Assembly (NCBI GenBank): GCA_023663025.1
Contig: JAMPIC010000001.1
Span: 94,231-140,130, forward strand
DNA: 45,900 nucleotides
Reading direction: 5' to 3'
DNA from: Prevotella sp.
Lineage (GTDB): Bacteria; Bacillota; Clostridia; Oscillospirales; Ruminococcaceae
Notes under the pieces: model-generated
Database searches by the model: none
Seen by the model: the letters and a program-made list of their open reading frames with translations, nothing else
Told to the model about the DNA's origin: nothing
Position numbers and translations under genes: made by a program
Shown here: positions 33,493 through 42,512 of the stretch, in pieces
Layout: the number at the start of each line of letters is the position of its first letter
Position numbering within the stretch: the stretch's first letter is position 1

Positions 33493-34782
33493 TTACTTTT
33501 CAAACCGCACCTTTACCGCGTTTGCGTGAGCGGTAAGCCCCTCTTTTTCCGCAATGCAGACAATGTCGTCCCGCGCGTCAAGCAGAGCCTGCTCGGTGTA
33601 GTAGATAAAGCTGGAACGCTTTGTAAAGCTGTTTACCGAAAGGGGCGAGAAAAACCTTGCCGTGCCGCTTGTGGGCAGAACGTGGTTAGGTCCCGCGAAA
33701 TAGTCCCCCAAAGGCTCGGGAGCGTACTTGCCCAAAAATACCGAACCCGCGTTGTCAATTTGCCCGATGTACTGCAAGGGGTTCTCCACCTGCATTTCAA
33801 GGTGCTCGGGAGCAAGCCCGTTGGCAAGCTCAATGGCGCAGTCAAGGCAGTCCGTCACAATAACCGCCCCGTAGTCGGACAGAGATTTTTCTATTATCTC
33901 ACGCCGCGAAAGGTCTTTCACTTGTCTGTCAATTTCTGAAATAGTTTCGTCCGCGATTTTCTCGCTTGTGGTAATAAGTATCGCCGAGGCAAGCTTGTCG
34001 TGTTCCGCCTGGGACATAAGGTCAGCCGCAAGATATTTCGGGTCGGCAGTTTCGTCCGCAACCACCAAAATCTCGCTGGGTCCCGCAATCATATCAATGT
34101 CAACTTTGCCGTACAAAAGCTTTTTCGCCGTGGCGACGAAAATATTTCCCGGTCCCACGATTTTATCCACCTTGGGAATTGTCTCCGTACCGTACGCAAG
34201 AGCCGCAACCGCCTGCGCTCCCCCCGCAAGGAAAACCCTGTCAACGCCGCAAACCGACGCCGCAACCAAAATATCCTTGTTTGGAGTACCGTCCTTTAAA
34301 GGCGGCGTGACCATAATAATTTCCTTAACCCCCGCTATTTTTGCGGGAATGGAGTTCATCAGCACCGACGAGGGGTAAGCCGCCGTTCCCCCGGGAACGT
34401 AAAGTCCAACCCTTTCAAGACCCCGCACCCGCTGACCGAGAATTACACCGTTGCCGTGGGGGTCGATAAAGCCCTGCTCCTTCTGCCTGTGGTGGAAAGC
34501 CGCGATATTCTCCATTGCGTCAAGGAGGGCGTTTACAAAGTCCTCGTCCGCCTCGTCAAGGGCGTCGTGAATAACGTCCAGCGGGACTTCATAATATTCG
34601 GGCAGCTTGCCGTCAAACTGTAAAGTATAATCCTTTACAGCCTTGTCACCGTTTTCCTTAACGTTTTCGATTATCTCGGACACAATTTCCGTAACCTTTT
34701 TGTCCGTCTCGCCGTTGCGCTTTTCAACCTCTTTGAGGAAATCAAGCTCGCTTTTGCCGTCGGCAATAATTTTCCTTATCAT
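33493..34782 (-). CDS. hisD: Histidinol dehydrogenase
   Basis: HisD oxidises histidinol twice to histidine using NAD+ and zinc. The 429-aa protein has the signatures ERVGLYVPGGTAAYPSSVLM, FLAGGAQAVAALAYGTETI, VDKIVGPGNIFVATAK, MIAGPSEILVVAD, and the zinc/catalytic ligands in LAPEHLEMQV and AGPNHVLPT. ATG 34782 is preferred over GTG 34794, which overlaps AAAGGG. It follows hisG after 16 bases. Confidence 0.97.
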   Translation of the reverse strand: MIRKIIADGKSELDFLKEVEKRNGETDKKVTEIVSEIIENVKENGDKAVKDYTLQFDGKLPEYYEVPLDVIHDALDEADEDFVNALLDAMENIAAFHHRQKEQGFIDPHGNGVILGQRVRGLERVGLYVPGGTAAYPSSVLMNSIPAKIAGVKEIIMVTPPLKDGTPNKDILVAASVCGVDRVFLAGGAQAVAALAYGTETIPKVDKIVGPGNIFVATAKKLLYGKVDIDMIAGPSEILVVADETADPKYLAADLMSQAEHDKLASAILITTSEKIADETISEIDRQVKDLSRREIIEKSLSDYGAVIVTDCLDCAIELANGLAPEHLEMQVENPLQYIGQIDNAGSVFLGKYAPEPLGDYFAGPNHVLPTSGTARFFSPLSVNSFTKRSSFIYYTEQALLDARDDIVCIAEKEGLTAHANAVKVRFEK

Positions 34783-34798
34783 CTTTCGGAACACCCTT

Positions 34799-35434
34799 TC
34801 ACAAATTTTCTTCGATCAGCTTTATAAGGGACTCTATCTCTCGCTGTCTGAGCTTCAGGCTGACCGTATTCACAATAAGTCTTGCGGAAATGGGAGCAAT
34901 GTCCTCGAAAACCTCAAGACCGTTTTCTTTCAAAGTAGTGCCTGTCTCCACGATATCCACGATAGCGTCCGACAGGTTCAGCAGCGGAGCAAGCTCCACG
35001 CTGCCCTCGATCTTTACTATGTCAACGTCCATACCCTTTTTCTCAAAAAAAGAACGGGAAACATTGGGGTACTTCGTTGCTATTGTCTTAACCCCGTAGC
35101 CCTGATAAAAGTCTGCGCCCTTTTTGCCCGCAAGAGCGAATTTGCACCTGCCGAAGCCGAGGTCGGCAAGCTCAAAGAACTTGCCGCTCATTTCCATAAT
35201 GGTATCCTTGCCCACAACACCCATGTCGCAAACGCCGTGTTCAACATATGTAATAACGTCCGCCGCCTTTGCCAGTACAACCTCGATACTGTCCCCCACC
35301 GGCAGGATAAGCTTTCTTCCCTTTTCGCGGACAGCCGTACAGTCATAGCCGATTTTCTCCAGCAGTCCCACAGTGTCTTTTTCCAATCTGCCCTTTGTCA
35401 GAGCAATTCTCAGAGGTCTTTTTTCATTATTCAT
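34799..35434 (-). CDS. hisG: ATP phosphoribosyltransferase, short (HisZ-dependent) form
   Basis: HisG joins ATP and PRPP, the first committed step. The 211-aa protein lacks the C-terminal regulatory domain of the long form and so needs HisZ for activity and histidine feedback. RIALTKGRL near the N-terminus, GVVGKDTIMEM and the PRPP loop VDIVETGTTLKENGL (about 159-173) are present. ATG 35434 follows GGAGG and overlaps the end of hisZ by 8 bases. Confidence 0.96.
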   Translation of the reverse strand: MNNEKRPLRIALTKGRLEKDTVGLLEKIGYDCTAVREKGRKLILPVGDSIEVVLAKAADVITYVEHGVCDMGVVGKDTIMEMSGKFFELADLGFGRCKFALAGKKGADFYQGYGVKTIATKYPNVSRSFFEKKGMDVDIVKIEGSVELAPLLNLSDAIVDIVETGTTLKENGLEVFEDIAPISARLIVNTVSLKLRQREIESLIKLIEENL

Positions 35435-36641
35435 TTGAACGTCCTCCGTCAATAATTTCTTCCGTAACGGTCTCACATACATGAACCGCCTTGGCTATGC
35501 CTTTTTTCGCGGCGTAAGCTTTCGTTCCGTCATAGGAATCGAAAACCGAATTTTCCACGGACAAGCCTTTTCCGCGAAGCTCGTTCGCGTACTTTATCGC
35601 TTCCATGACAAAACCGTCCGCGCCGTAAACTATCGCGTCAGGCACCGGCGCGGAATATGTATGGGACTGCTTCATAACCTTTGCCGCCGCGTCCACGTTC
35701 ACAGCAAATCCCGTTGCGGGAACGTCGTATCCGAACTCGGCAAGAAGCTTGTTGTACCGTCCCCCCGACAGAACCGCGTCGCCGTAGCCTCTCAGGTAGC
35801 CTTTCATAACCACGCCCGTGTAGTAGTCAAGCTTGTTGACTATTCCCAGATCGACGGTTATTTTGCCGCCGTAGCCAAGCTCTATAAGACTGTTGTACAG
35901 TTTTTTCAGCCCCGCGATAACGCTTCTTATCTTCTCATCGTCGTAAAGCTCCGCCGCCTTGTCAAAGACCTCCTCGCCGCCGAAAAGCCGCGGGAGCTGC
36001 TTCAGAGCCTTTGTGATACCGCTGTCCCCGATACTGTCCAGCAGATCGTTCAGAGCGGGATAATTCTTCACCTCGATAAGACTGCGTATCTCTTCCTTAA
36101 CGGCGGTATCCGCTTCAAGCTTGCTTACCAGCTCGCGGAAAAATCCGATGTCCCCCAGTTCAAAGCGGAAGTCCTCGTTCTCAAAGGAAGCCAGCACCTC
36201 TATCGCGCTTGAAATGACTTCAAGGTCGGCTCTTTCGGAATCCGAGCCGATAAGCTCAATGCCCATCTGGTGTATCTCGTCACTTCTGCCCCGCATTACC
36301 GGCTTGTTGCGGTAAACGTTCTGACGGTAAAAAAGTCTCAGCGGAAGCTCCGCGTCCCTGAGCCTTGTCGCCGCCACCCTCGCGATAGGCATGGTGGAGT
36401 CGGGACGCACCACAAGCAGCCGTCCCTTGTTGTCGGAAAGCTTGTACATACTTTCCTGCGGGAAGTACCTTGAATTAAGGTTGAACACGTCGAAAAATTC
36501 CAATCCCGGCGTCACTATCTCGCAGTAGCCCTTTGATTTGAATATTCCCGAAAGCTTTTCCTCAAGGCTGCGGCGCATTGCGCAGTCCTCAAAAAGCAGA
36601 TCGCTTGTACCCTCGGGAGTTATAAGGTCGTATCTGTTCAT
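35427..36641 (-). CDS. hisZ: ATP phosphoribosyltransferase regulatory subunit
   Basis: HisZ is a histidyl-tRNA synthetase-like protein without aminoacylation activity that activates the short HisG and senses histidine. The 404-aa protein has class II motif features (LEFFDVFNLNSR..., LVVRPDSTMPIARVAA, RLFYRQNVYRN) and DYYTGVVMKGYLRGYG. The anticodon-binding domain is shortened, as in HisZ. It is the first gene of the his operon, with AAAGGAG before ATG 36641 and the promoter/palindrome at 36663-36719 upstream. Confidence 0.95.
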   Translation of the reverse strand: MNRYDLITPEGTSDLLFEDCAMRRSLEEKLSGIFKSKGYCEIVTPGLEFFDVFNLNSRYFPQESMYKLSDNKGRLLVVRPDSTMPIARVAATRLRDAELPLRLFYRQNVYRNKPVMRGRSDEIHQMGIELIGSDSERADLEVISSAIEVLASFENEDFRFELGDIGFFRELVSKLEADTAVKEEIRSLIEVKNYPALNDLLDSIGDSGITKALKQLPRLFGGEEVFDKAAELYDDEKIRSVIAGLKKLYNSLIELGYGGKITVDLGIVNKLDYYTGVVMKGYLRGYGDAVLSGGRYNKLLAEFGYDVPATGFAVNVDAAAKVMKQSHTYSAPVPDAIVYGADGFVMEAIKYANELRGKGLSVENSVFDSYDGTKAYAAKKGIAKAVHVCETVTEEIIDGGRSNE

Positions 36642-36662
36642 TGGCTAACTCCTTTAATTTAG

Positions 36663-36704
36663 TAATGTGATATCATAATACCTTGATATTATGATATCAC
36701 ATTA
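36663..36704. promoter_or_regulatory. 18-bp perfect inverted repeat, probable his operator
   Basis: TAATGTGATATCATAATA (36663-36680), a 6-base spacer, and its exact reverse complement (36687-36704) lie over the -10 and start of the his promoter. Each arm contains the smaller palindrome TGATATCA. A dimeric repressor at both arms would silence the operon. It could also form a hairpin at the 5' end of the mRNA. Confidence 0.7.
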
Positions 36705-36719
36705 TCTTAACATTGTCAA
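36691..36719 (-). promoter_or_regulatory. Sigma-A promoter of the his operon
   Basis: On the minus strand, TTGACA (36714-36719) and TATCAT (36691-36696) are 17 bases apart. Transcription would start near 36684, in the spacer of the palindrome, about 43 bases before hisZ. Confidence 0.75.
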
Positions 36720-36769
36720 TAGTATTTTTTATTATTTTACAGCAATCCTGCAAAATAATAACAATGTTC

Positions 36770-36828
36770 GTAGGGGCGGGGTTGCCCCGCCCGCCGGACG
36801 GGAAACCCGTCCCCTGCAAAATCTGCGC
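36770..36828. repeat. G+C-rich composite palindromic repeat
   Basis: An outer pair GTAGGGG/CCCCTGC encloses two hairpins, GGGCGGGG-ttg-CCCCGCCC (36774-36792) and GACGGG-aaa-CCCGTC (36797-36811), which gives a three-way-junction fold. It is sharply richer in G+C than its A+T-rich surroundings. A partial copy lies at 33454-33488 in the same orientation. Confidence 0.65.
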
Positions 36829-36840
36829 GTTTATCCAAAG

Positions 36841-36867
36841 GATTTCCGTAAAATTTTTACGGAAATC
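36841..36867 (-). terminator. Hairpin at the end of polC
   Basis: GATTTCCGTAAAA with its complement TTTTACGGAAATC forms an almost perfect stem that overlaps the polC stop codon. No long T-run follows on the minus strand, so termination strength is uncertain. Confidence 0.5.
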
Positions 36868-39800
36868 AGAACAGGGATATCTGATCCGTCTTTGGCAGAG
36901 CGTTCAGCGCGCCTATGCTTTCAAGGGTTTCTATGACGGATTTGGTCGCGCCGCTGCGTTCCTGCAATTCTTCTATCGACAGCAGATCGCCCTCCTGAAC
37001 GGCGTCGTAGATAGCCTTTGCCGCGTTTACGCCAACGCCCTTTGCCGAGCAGAACGGCAGCCGCAGCTTTCCGTCCTCGATCTTGTATCTTGCCGCGTCC
37101 GACTTATAAACGTCTATCGGCAGGAATTCAAATCCCCGCGCCATCATTTCGTTTACGATCATCAGCATATCGTATGTGGCTGATTCCTTAGCGGTGCGCT
37201 CGTTGCCCTTGTTCCGCAGCTCGGATATTTTAAATTTTACCGCTTCCCTGCCCTGAACGGCAGTCTCCGCGTCGAAGTCCTCGCCGCGCACCGTGAATAT
37301 CGTGGCGTAGAACGCCAGCGGCTCATAGACCTTGTACCACCCCAGCTTCATAGCCGCCGTAACATACGCCGCAGCGTGGGCCTTCGGGAACATATACTTG
37401 ATCTTCAGACAGCTGTCAATGTACCACTGAGGAACGTCGTGAGCAAGCATATCCTGCTTCATTTCGTCCGTCAGGAGCTTGGGAGCGTTGCCCTTACGGG
37501 TTATCTCCATAATTTTAAAGGACAGCTTAGGGTCAAGCCCGTGATAGATAAGGTAGGTCATGATACTGTCACGGGTACCGATAACGTCGGAAATAGTGCA
37601 GATATTTTCCTTGATAAGCTCCTGAGCGTTGCCGAGCCAAACGTCCGTACCGTGGGAAAGTCCCGAAATCTGCAAAAGGTCGGAGAAATTTTTCGGCTTA
37701 GCTTCGATAAGCATTCCGCGGACAAACGGCGTTCCCATTTCGGGGATAGCCAGCGTTCCGGTTTCGCAGTCGATATCCTCCGGTCTTACCCCCAGCGCTT
37801 CCGTGGAAGTGCAAAGGCTGATGACCTTTTCGTCTCCCGGGAAAATATCCCCCGTTTTTATGCCCGTCATGTCCTCTAAATGTTTATAGAGCGTGGGAAC
37901 GTCGTGTCCCAGCTCGTCAAGCTTCAAAATGGTATCGTGAAGCGAATGGAAGTCAAAGTGCGTGGTCGTAAAAATAGAATTGGGGTCTTCGGCAGGGTGC
38001 TGCACCGGGGTAAAGTCGTAGACGTCAAACTTCGAGGGGACGACAACCATTCCTCCCGGGTGCTGACCCGTGGTGCGCTTAACGCCGGTGCAGCCGATAG
38101 TCAGACGGTTTACCTCCGCTTTGGAAACGGTCTCGCCCTTTTCGTCAAGATAGTGCTTCACATAGCCGTAAGCGGTTTTGTCAGCGACCGTACCGATAGT
38201 TCCCGCCTTGAAAACGTTGTCCTTTCCGAAAAGCTCTTCGGTGTACTTGTGGGCGAAGGTCTGATATTCGCCGGAAAAGTTAAGGTCGATATCGGGGGCT
38301 TTGTCTCCGTCGAAGCCGAGGAACGTCTCAAAGGGAATGTCGTGTCCGTCGCGGTTGTACGGAGTACCGCACTTCTCGCAGTTTTTCGGGGGAAGATCGT
38401 AACCCGAACCGACCGAACCGTCATTGATAAAGATACTGTGCTTGCAGTTGGGGCAGACATAGTGGGGCGGAAGCGGATTTACCTCGGAAATTCCCGCCAT
38501 AGAAGCCACAAACGACGATCCCACCGAACCTCTCGAGCCTACCTGATAGCCGTGCTCATTAGAGTTTGCCACAAGCTTCTGGGCGATCATGTACAAAACA
38601 GCGAAACCGTGCTTGATAATGGAGGTAAGCTCCCTGTCGAGACGCTTTGCCACAAGCTCGGGAACCGGGTCGCCGTATATGGCTTTGCACCGCTCCCAGG
38701 AGATACGTTCCAGATCCTCTTCCGCTCCGGGAATTTCGGGTGTGAACGTTCCCGGCGGAATGGGAACAACGTCGGGATTTACCATGTCCGCAATCTTGTT
38801 GGTGTTTGTCACCACCACCTCGTAAGCCTTTTCCTCGCCCAGATAGGAAAATTCCTCCAGCATTTCGTCTGTGGTGCGGAAGTACAGCGGGGCTTGATTT
38901 TCCGCGTCCTTGAACTTTTGGTATGTAAGTATCTTCCTGAAAATGCCGTCGGACTTGTCCATAAAGTGAACGTCGCAGGTCGCCACAACTGGAATGCCCA
39001 GCTCCTCGCCGAGCCTGACGATTTTTCTGTTAAGTTCCCGCAAGTCCTCCTCCGAGGTGATGTTGGGATACTCCTCGTCGCGGATAAGAAAGGCGTTGTT
39101 GGCGATAGGCTGTATCTCCAGATAATCGTAAAACCTTGCTGTTTCCTTAACGCTTTCCCAGGAATGACCGTCCTTAACGGCGGAGAAAACCTCTCCCGCT
39201 TCGCAGGCGCTGCCCACGATAAGTCCGTCGCGGTGAGCCATCAGCTCGGAAATAGGTATGCGCGGGTTCCGCTTGAAGTACTTGATATTGCTGTAAGAGA
39301 TAAGCTTATAGAGATTTTTCAGACCGACCGCGTTCTTTACGAGAATTATCTGGTGATACGACCTGAGCGAACGGGGGTCTACGTTAAGCACGCACTTGTT
39401 TATCTCGCTGATATTGGTAATTTTATTCTCGTCGATAAGCCTGCCGATAAGGATAATGTAAATTCTTGCCAGCATTTTGGCGTCGTCGTCTCCGCGGTGG
39501 TGGTGAAAATCGCCCAGACCCAGCTCCTTTGCAACATAGTCGAGCTTGTGCTTTTTCAGGTGCGGAAGCATACTTCTGCTCATCTTGACGGTATCTATTG
39601 TGGAAAAGCTGAAATCTATCCCGTACCGTTCGCAGCCCGCGTTTATAAAGGAACAGTCAAAGCTTGCGTTGTGTGCGACCAGCACGGGAGCCTGTCCGCA
39701 GAATTCTATGAATTTTTTTAACGCTTCTTCCTGTGACGGAGCGCCTTTGACCATATCGTCGTCAATGCTTGTAAGCTCGGTTATGCGTTCGGGAATTTTT

Positions 39801-41200
39801 CTTTCCGGATCCACAAAGGTCTGAAAGGTTTCCTCGATCTCAAGATTTTTTACCCTTACCGCGCCTATTTCGATTATCCTGTCCGCCTGCGCGCTGAAGC
39901 CCGTTGTCTCAAGGTCGAAAACGATTACCTCGCCTTTCAGGGAGATGTCCTTGAACACGTCAACGGCATTGGTTCTGTCGTTTACCGAGTAAGCCTCGCA
40001 GCCGTAGATGATCTTGAAATCCCCGCCGTTCTTGCGTATCTTTGCCGCTGCCGAAGCCGCTTCGGGGAAAGCCTGCGCAACGCCGTGATCTGTGATCGCC
40101 ATGGCTGTGTGCCCCCATGAGTACGCCCTCTCGACAAGCTTCGAGGCGGGAGTTACCGCGTCCATAGCGGACATATTCGTGTGCAGATGAAGCTCCACCC
40201 GCTTTTCTTCGGCGGTATCTTTGCGTTCGGTCTTGCCAACCTGCATAATGTCGTTCGCCTTTATCACAAATTCGTTGTCGAACGTGTCAAAGTCCGCTTT
40301 TCCCTTTAAAAGAACCGTACCGCCCTTTTTAAACGCCGCAAGGACGTTTTCGTCCTCCTTGTTCTCAAAGCTTTTTACGGATATGGAGCTTGTATAGTCT
40401 GTGATGCTCACGGACACAACCCGCTTCTCGCCGTTTTTGGTGCGGATCTCCTTTTCGGAGTAATCGAACACGTCTCCCCAGACGGTGATGTTGCTCATCT
40501 TGCTTGTTATGTCGGCAATGTTTATAACGGGCGAATCGATAGTCCTGCCCTTCAGAAGCTTCGCGCCCTCTTTAAGAATGGGCAAGTCCTTGAAATCTAT
40601 CGTTATAACGGGTTCTTTAGGAGCGGTCTCGGCGTTCATGCCGCCGGGATACCCCTCCTCGGGAGGAGCTTCCTGCGGAGCGGGCATTTCCGCCATTATC
40701 CGAGCCATTCTTTCGGCGCAGCTGTCCTCCGCCGGCGTAAAGCTTCCCTCTGCGAGTTCAACCTTAACGTTTACGGAAAAAACCTCCCGTATCTGCTTTT
40801 CCAAAGCCGCTTCGACCCCCGCTTTTTTCAGTGTGCCGTAACCCGCGCCGTTTACGTTCACGGTGACAACGCCGTTGCCGAAGCTGTAGTCCGCATTGTC
40901 CAGATGACCGTTAATGACATAAAGCCTGCGTTTGAGCATTGACACCATGTCGGGCATACAGCTTTCATTGAAAACCGCCGGACTGTAACGGCAGTTCAAA
41001 GTAAATCCGCCTATGCCCAGATTATTTTTCATGACCTTTTCAAAATCCACAACATAGTCGTACTTCTGAACCTGTTCATAGGAAGCGAATACAGCCAAAG
41101 CGCGGTTTTTTTCGTTATGCACCAGCTTCAGGACTTCTCCCCTGCCTATCAAGTTTGGTATGTCGGCAATAAAGTCCGAAAAAAGTTCTTTTACAAGCAT
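36866..41200 (-). CDS. polC: DNA polymerase III, PolC-type alpha subunit
   Basis: PolC is the main replicative polymerase of Firmicutes, with its own proofreading exonuclease. The 1444-aa protein is read from ATG 41200 after GGTGA. Domains in order: N-terminal region; OB fold (about 225-325); PHP part 1 with HLHTNMSAMD at about 338; DEDD exonuclease insert (about 425-580; FDLETTGF, HNASFD, HHHRGDDD); rest of PHP; polymerase with a four-Cys zinc site at about 916-944 and the palm carboxylates DID at 970-972; helix-hairpin-helix; C-terminus TDQISLF. It is the last gene of the dxr-rseP-ispG-polC group, the usual clostridial order. Confidence 0.98.
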   Translation of the reverse strand: MLVKELFSDFIADIPNLIGRGEVLKLVHNEKNRALAVFASYEQVQKYDYVVDFEKVMKNNLGIGGFTLNCRYSPAVFNESCMPDMVSMLKRRLYVINGHLDNADYSFGNGVVTVNVNGAGYGTLKKAGVEAALEKQIREVFSVNVKVELAEGSFTPAEDSCAERMARIMAEMPAPQEAPPEEGYPGGMNAETAPKEPVITIDFKDLPILKEGAKLLKGRTIDSPVINIADITSKMSNITVWGDVFDYSEKEIRTKNGEKRVVSVSITDYTSSISVKSFENKEDENVLAAFKKGGTVLLKGKADFDTFDNEFVIKANDIMQVGKTERKDTAEEKRVELHLHTNMSAMDAVTPASKLVERAYSWGHTAMAITDHGVAQAFPEAASAAAKIRKNGGDFKIIYGCEAYSVNDRTNAVDVFKDISLKGEVIVFDLETTGFSAQADRIIEIGAVRVKNLEIEETFQTFVDPERKIPERITELTSIDDDMVKGAPSQEEALKKFIEFCGQAPVLVAHNASFDCSFINAGCERYGIDFSFSTIDTVKMSRSMLPHLKKHKLDYVAKELGLGDFHHHRGDDDAKMLARIYIILIGRLIDENKITNISEINKCVLNVDPRSLRSYHQIILVKNAVGLKNLYKLISYSNIKYFKRNPRIPISELMAHRDGLIVGSACEAGEVFSAVKDGHSWESVKETARFYDYLEIQPIANNAFLIRDEEYPNITSEEDLRELNRKIVRLGEELGIPVVATCDVHFMDKSDGIFRKILTYQKFKDAENQAPLYFRTTDEMLEEFSYLGEEKAYEVVVTNTNKIADMVNPDVVPIPPGTFTPEIPGAEEDLERISWERCKAIYGDPVPELVAKRLDRELTSIIKHGFAVLYMIAQKLVANSNEHGYQVGSRGSVGSSFVASMAGISEVNPLPPHYVCPNCKHSIFINDGSVGSGYDLPPKNCEKCGTPYNRDGHDIPFETFLGFDGDKAPDIDLNFSGEYQTFAHKYTEELFGKDNVFKAGTIGTVADKTAYGYVKHYLDEKGETVSKAEVNRLTIGCTGVKRTTGQHPGGMVVVPSKFDVYDFTPVQHPAEDPNSIFTTTHFDFHSLHDTILKLDELGHDVPTLYKHLEDMTGIKTGDIFPGDEKVISLCTSTEALGVRPEDIDCETGTLAIPEMGTPFVRGMLIEAKPKNFSDLLQISGLSHGTDVWLGNAQELIKENICTISDVIGTRDSIMTYLIYHGLDPKLSFKIMEITRKGNAPKLLTDEMKQDMLAHDVPQWYIDSCLKIKYMFPKAHAAAYVTAAMKLGWYKVYEPLAFYATIFTVRGEDFDAETAVQGREAVKFKISELRNKGNERTAKESATYDMLMIVNEMMARGFEFLPIDVYKSDAARYKIEDGKLRLPFCSAKGVGVNAAKAIYDAVQEGDLLSIEELQERSGATKSVIETLESIGALNALPKTDQISLF

Positions 41201-41213
41201 TATTTCACCGTTC

Positions 41214-42251
41214 CTAAATTTTATCAATTTCCTCCAGCAAAGCCGTCAGTATCTCGTTTTCGGGGACTTTCCGCAGTACCTCCCCCTTGCGGAACAAAAC
41301 CGCGCAGCCGTCTCCCCCCGCAATGCCAACGTCCGCCTCGCGGGCTTCCCCGGGACCGTTCACCACGCAGCCCATTACCGCCACGGTAATGTCCTTGTCA
41401 ATGTCTTTGACCGCCGCTTCCACCTTTTCCGCAAGGGAAATAAGGTCTATCTTCGTCCTGCCGCAAGTGGGGCAAGCCACAAGCTTTACACCCCCGCCCC
41501 TGCCAACGGCGGAAAGAATATCCCGCGCGGCGTAAATTTCCTCCTCGGGGTCTGCGGTCAAGGAAACCCGTATAGTCTCCCCGATACCCTCCGCAAGGAG
41601 AGAGCCAATCCCCACGGCGGACTTTATTATGCCCATACGTTTCGTTCCCGCCTCGGTAACGCCTAAATGCAGGGGGTAATCGGTTTCCTCCGCAAGAAGC
41701 CGATAGCCCTTTATCATAGTAGGCACGTCCGAGGACTTTATGGAAATAACAATATCGTGAAAATCGCACCGCTCCAGAAGCTCCGCGTGGCGAAGCGCGC
41801 TTTCGCAGAGAGCCTCCGCCGTTGGCGAACCGTACTTCGCCAAAATGTCCTTTTCCAGCGAACCCGAATTTACCCCAATTCTTATGGGAATATTTTTCGA
41901 GCGGCAAGCGTCCGCAACAGCCTTTACCCTGTCGAAATCGCCGATATTCCCGGGGTTAATGCGTATCTTGTCAATCCCCGCCGAAACGCTTTCCAGCGCA
42001 AGTTTGTAGTCGAAATGAATGTCCGCCACAAGGGGTATCGCCACCGCGCTTTTTATCGCGGGAATAAGCCGCACAGCCGCCATATCGGGAATTGCCGCCC
42101 GAATTATCTCGCAGCCCGCTTTTTCAAGCCGAACCGCCTGACGAACGCTCCCCTCAATATCGCCCGACGGAACGTTAAGCATTGACTGTATGTAAATTTT
42201 TTCGCCGTTAAGTGTACAGTTGCCAACCTTTACAGTGTGTACGGAACGCAT
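41214..42251 (-). CDS. ispG: 4-hydroxy-3-methylbut-2-enyl diphosphate synthase
   Basis: IspG reductively dehydrates methylerythritol cyclodiphosphate to HMBPP using a [4Fe-4S] cluster, the penultimate MEP-pathway step. The 345-aa bacterial-type protein has a TIM-barrel part (VADIHFDYKLAL, KIRINPGNIG, RIGVNSGSLE) and the cluster part ACPTCGRTKIDL and MGCVVNGPGEA with three Cys and one Glu ligands. ATG 42251 follows AAAGGAAG. polC follows after 13 bases. Confidence 0.97.
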   Translation of the reverse strand: MRSVHTVKVGNCTLNGEKIYIQSMLNVPSGDIEGSVRQAVRLEKAGCEIIRAAIPDMAAVRLIPAIKSAVAIPLVADIHFDYKLALESVSAGIDKIRINPGNIGDFDRVKAVADACRSKNIPIRIGVNSGSLEKDILAKYGSPTAEALCESALRHAELLERCDFHDIVISIKSSDVPTMIKGYRLLAEETDYPLHLGVTEAGTKRMGIIKSAVGIGSLLAEGIGETIRVSLTADPEEEIYAARDILSAVGRGGGVKLVACPTCGRTKIDLISLAEKVEAAVKDIDKDITVAVMGCVVNGPGEAREADVGIAGGDGCAVLFRKGEVLRKVPENEILTALLEEIDKI

Positions 42252-42264
42252 ATTATACTTCCTT

Positions 42265-42480
42265 TCATTTTTTCTTTTTAACCTTTACAATTGAAACGAT
42301 AACAAGCAAAACACCCGCCGTTGCGGGAAATATCCACACATTGCCCGACAAAATTCCCGCGGTGAAAACTGCCGTCGGACCGTCCTCCCCGCCGATTATT
42401 CCCAAAGAAGATTTATTAAAAAACAACAAAATTCCGACAATAATCAATACCGCTCCGAAAATGCGCAAAATTTTTTTCAT
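42265..42480 (-). CDS. 71-aa two-TM protein with a sodium-decarboxylase-like motif
   Basis: Read from ATG 42480 after GAAAGG. The peptide has a hydrophobic segment (about 5-20), the sequence LGIIGGEDGPTAVFTAG (about 27-43) and a second hydrophobic segment, ending in lysines. GIIGGxDGPTA is the sodium-binding signature of the beta subunit of sodium-translocating decarboxylases (OadB/GcdB), a protein about six times longer. So this is either a free-standing miniature of that element or a remnant. It lies 13 bases before ispG. Confidence 0.7.
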   Translation of the reverse strand: MKKILRIFGAVLIIVGILLFFNKSSLGIIGGEDGPTAVFTAGILSGNVWIFPATAGVLLVIVSIVKVKKKK

Positions 42481-42512
42481 ACCGAAAACCTTTCTGTTTC
42501 CCAAAAATATTT

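Noticed and set aside
36642..36720. T-box or histidine leader peptide before hisZ
   Set aside because: The leader is only about 43 bases and shows neither T-box sequence nor a histidine-codon-rich frame.
37880..39721. A 613-codon open frame antisense to polC
   Set aside because: It has no ribosome site or domain and lies wholly opposite the conserved exonuclease/polymerase region of polC; G+C-rich third positions create such shadows.
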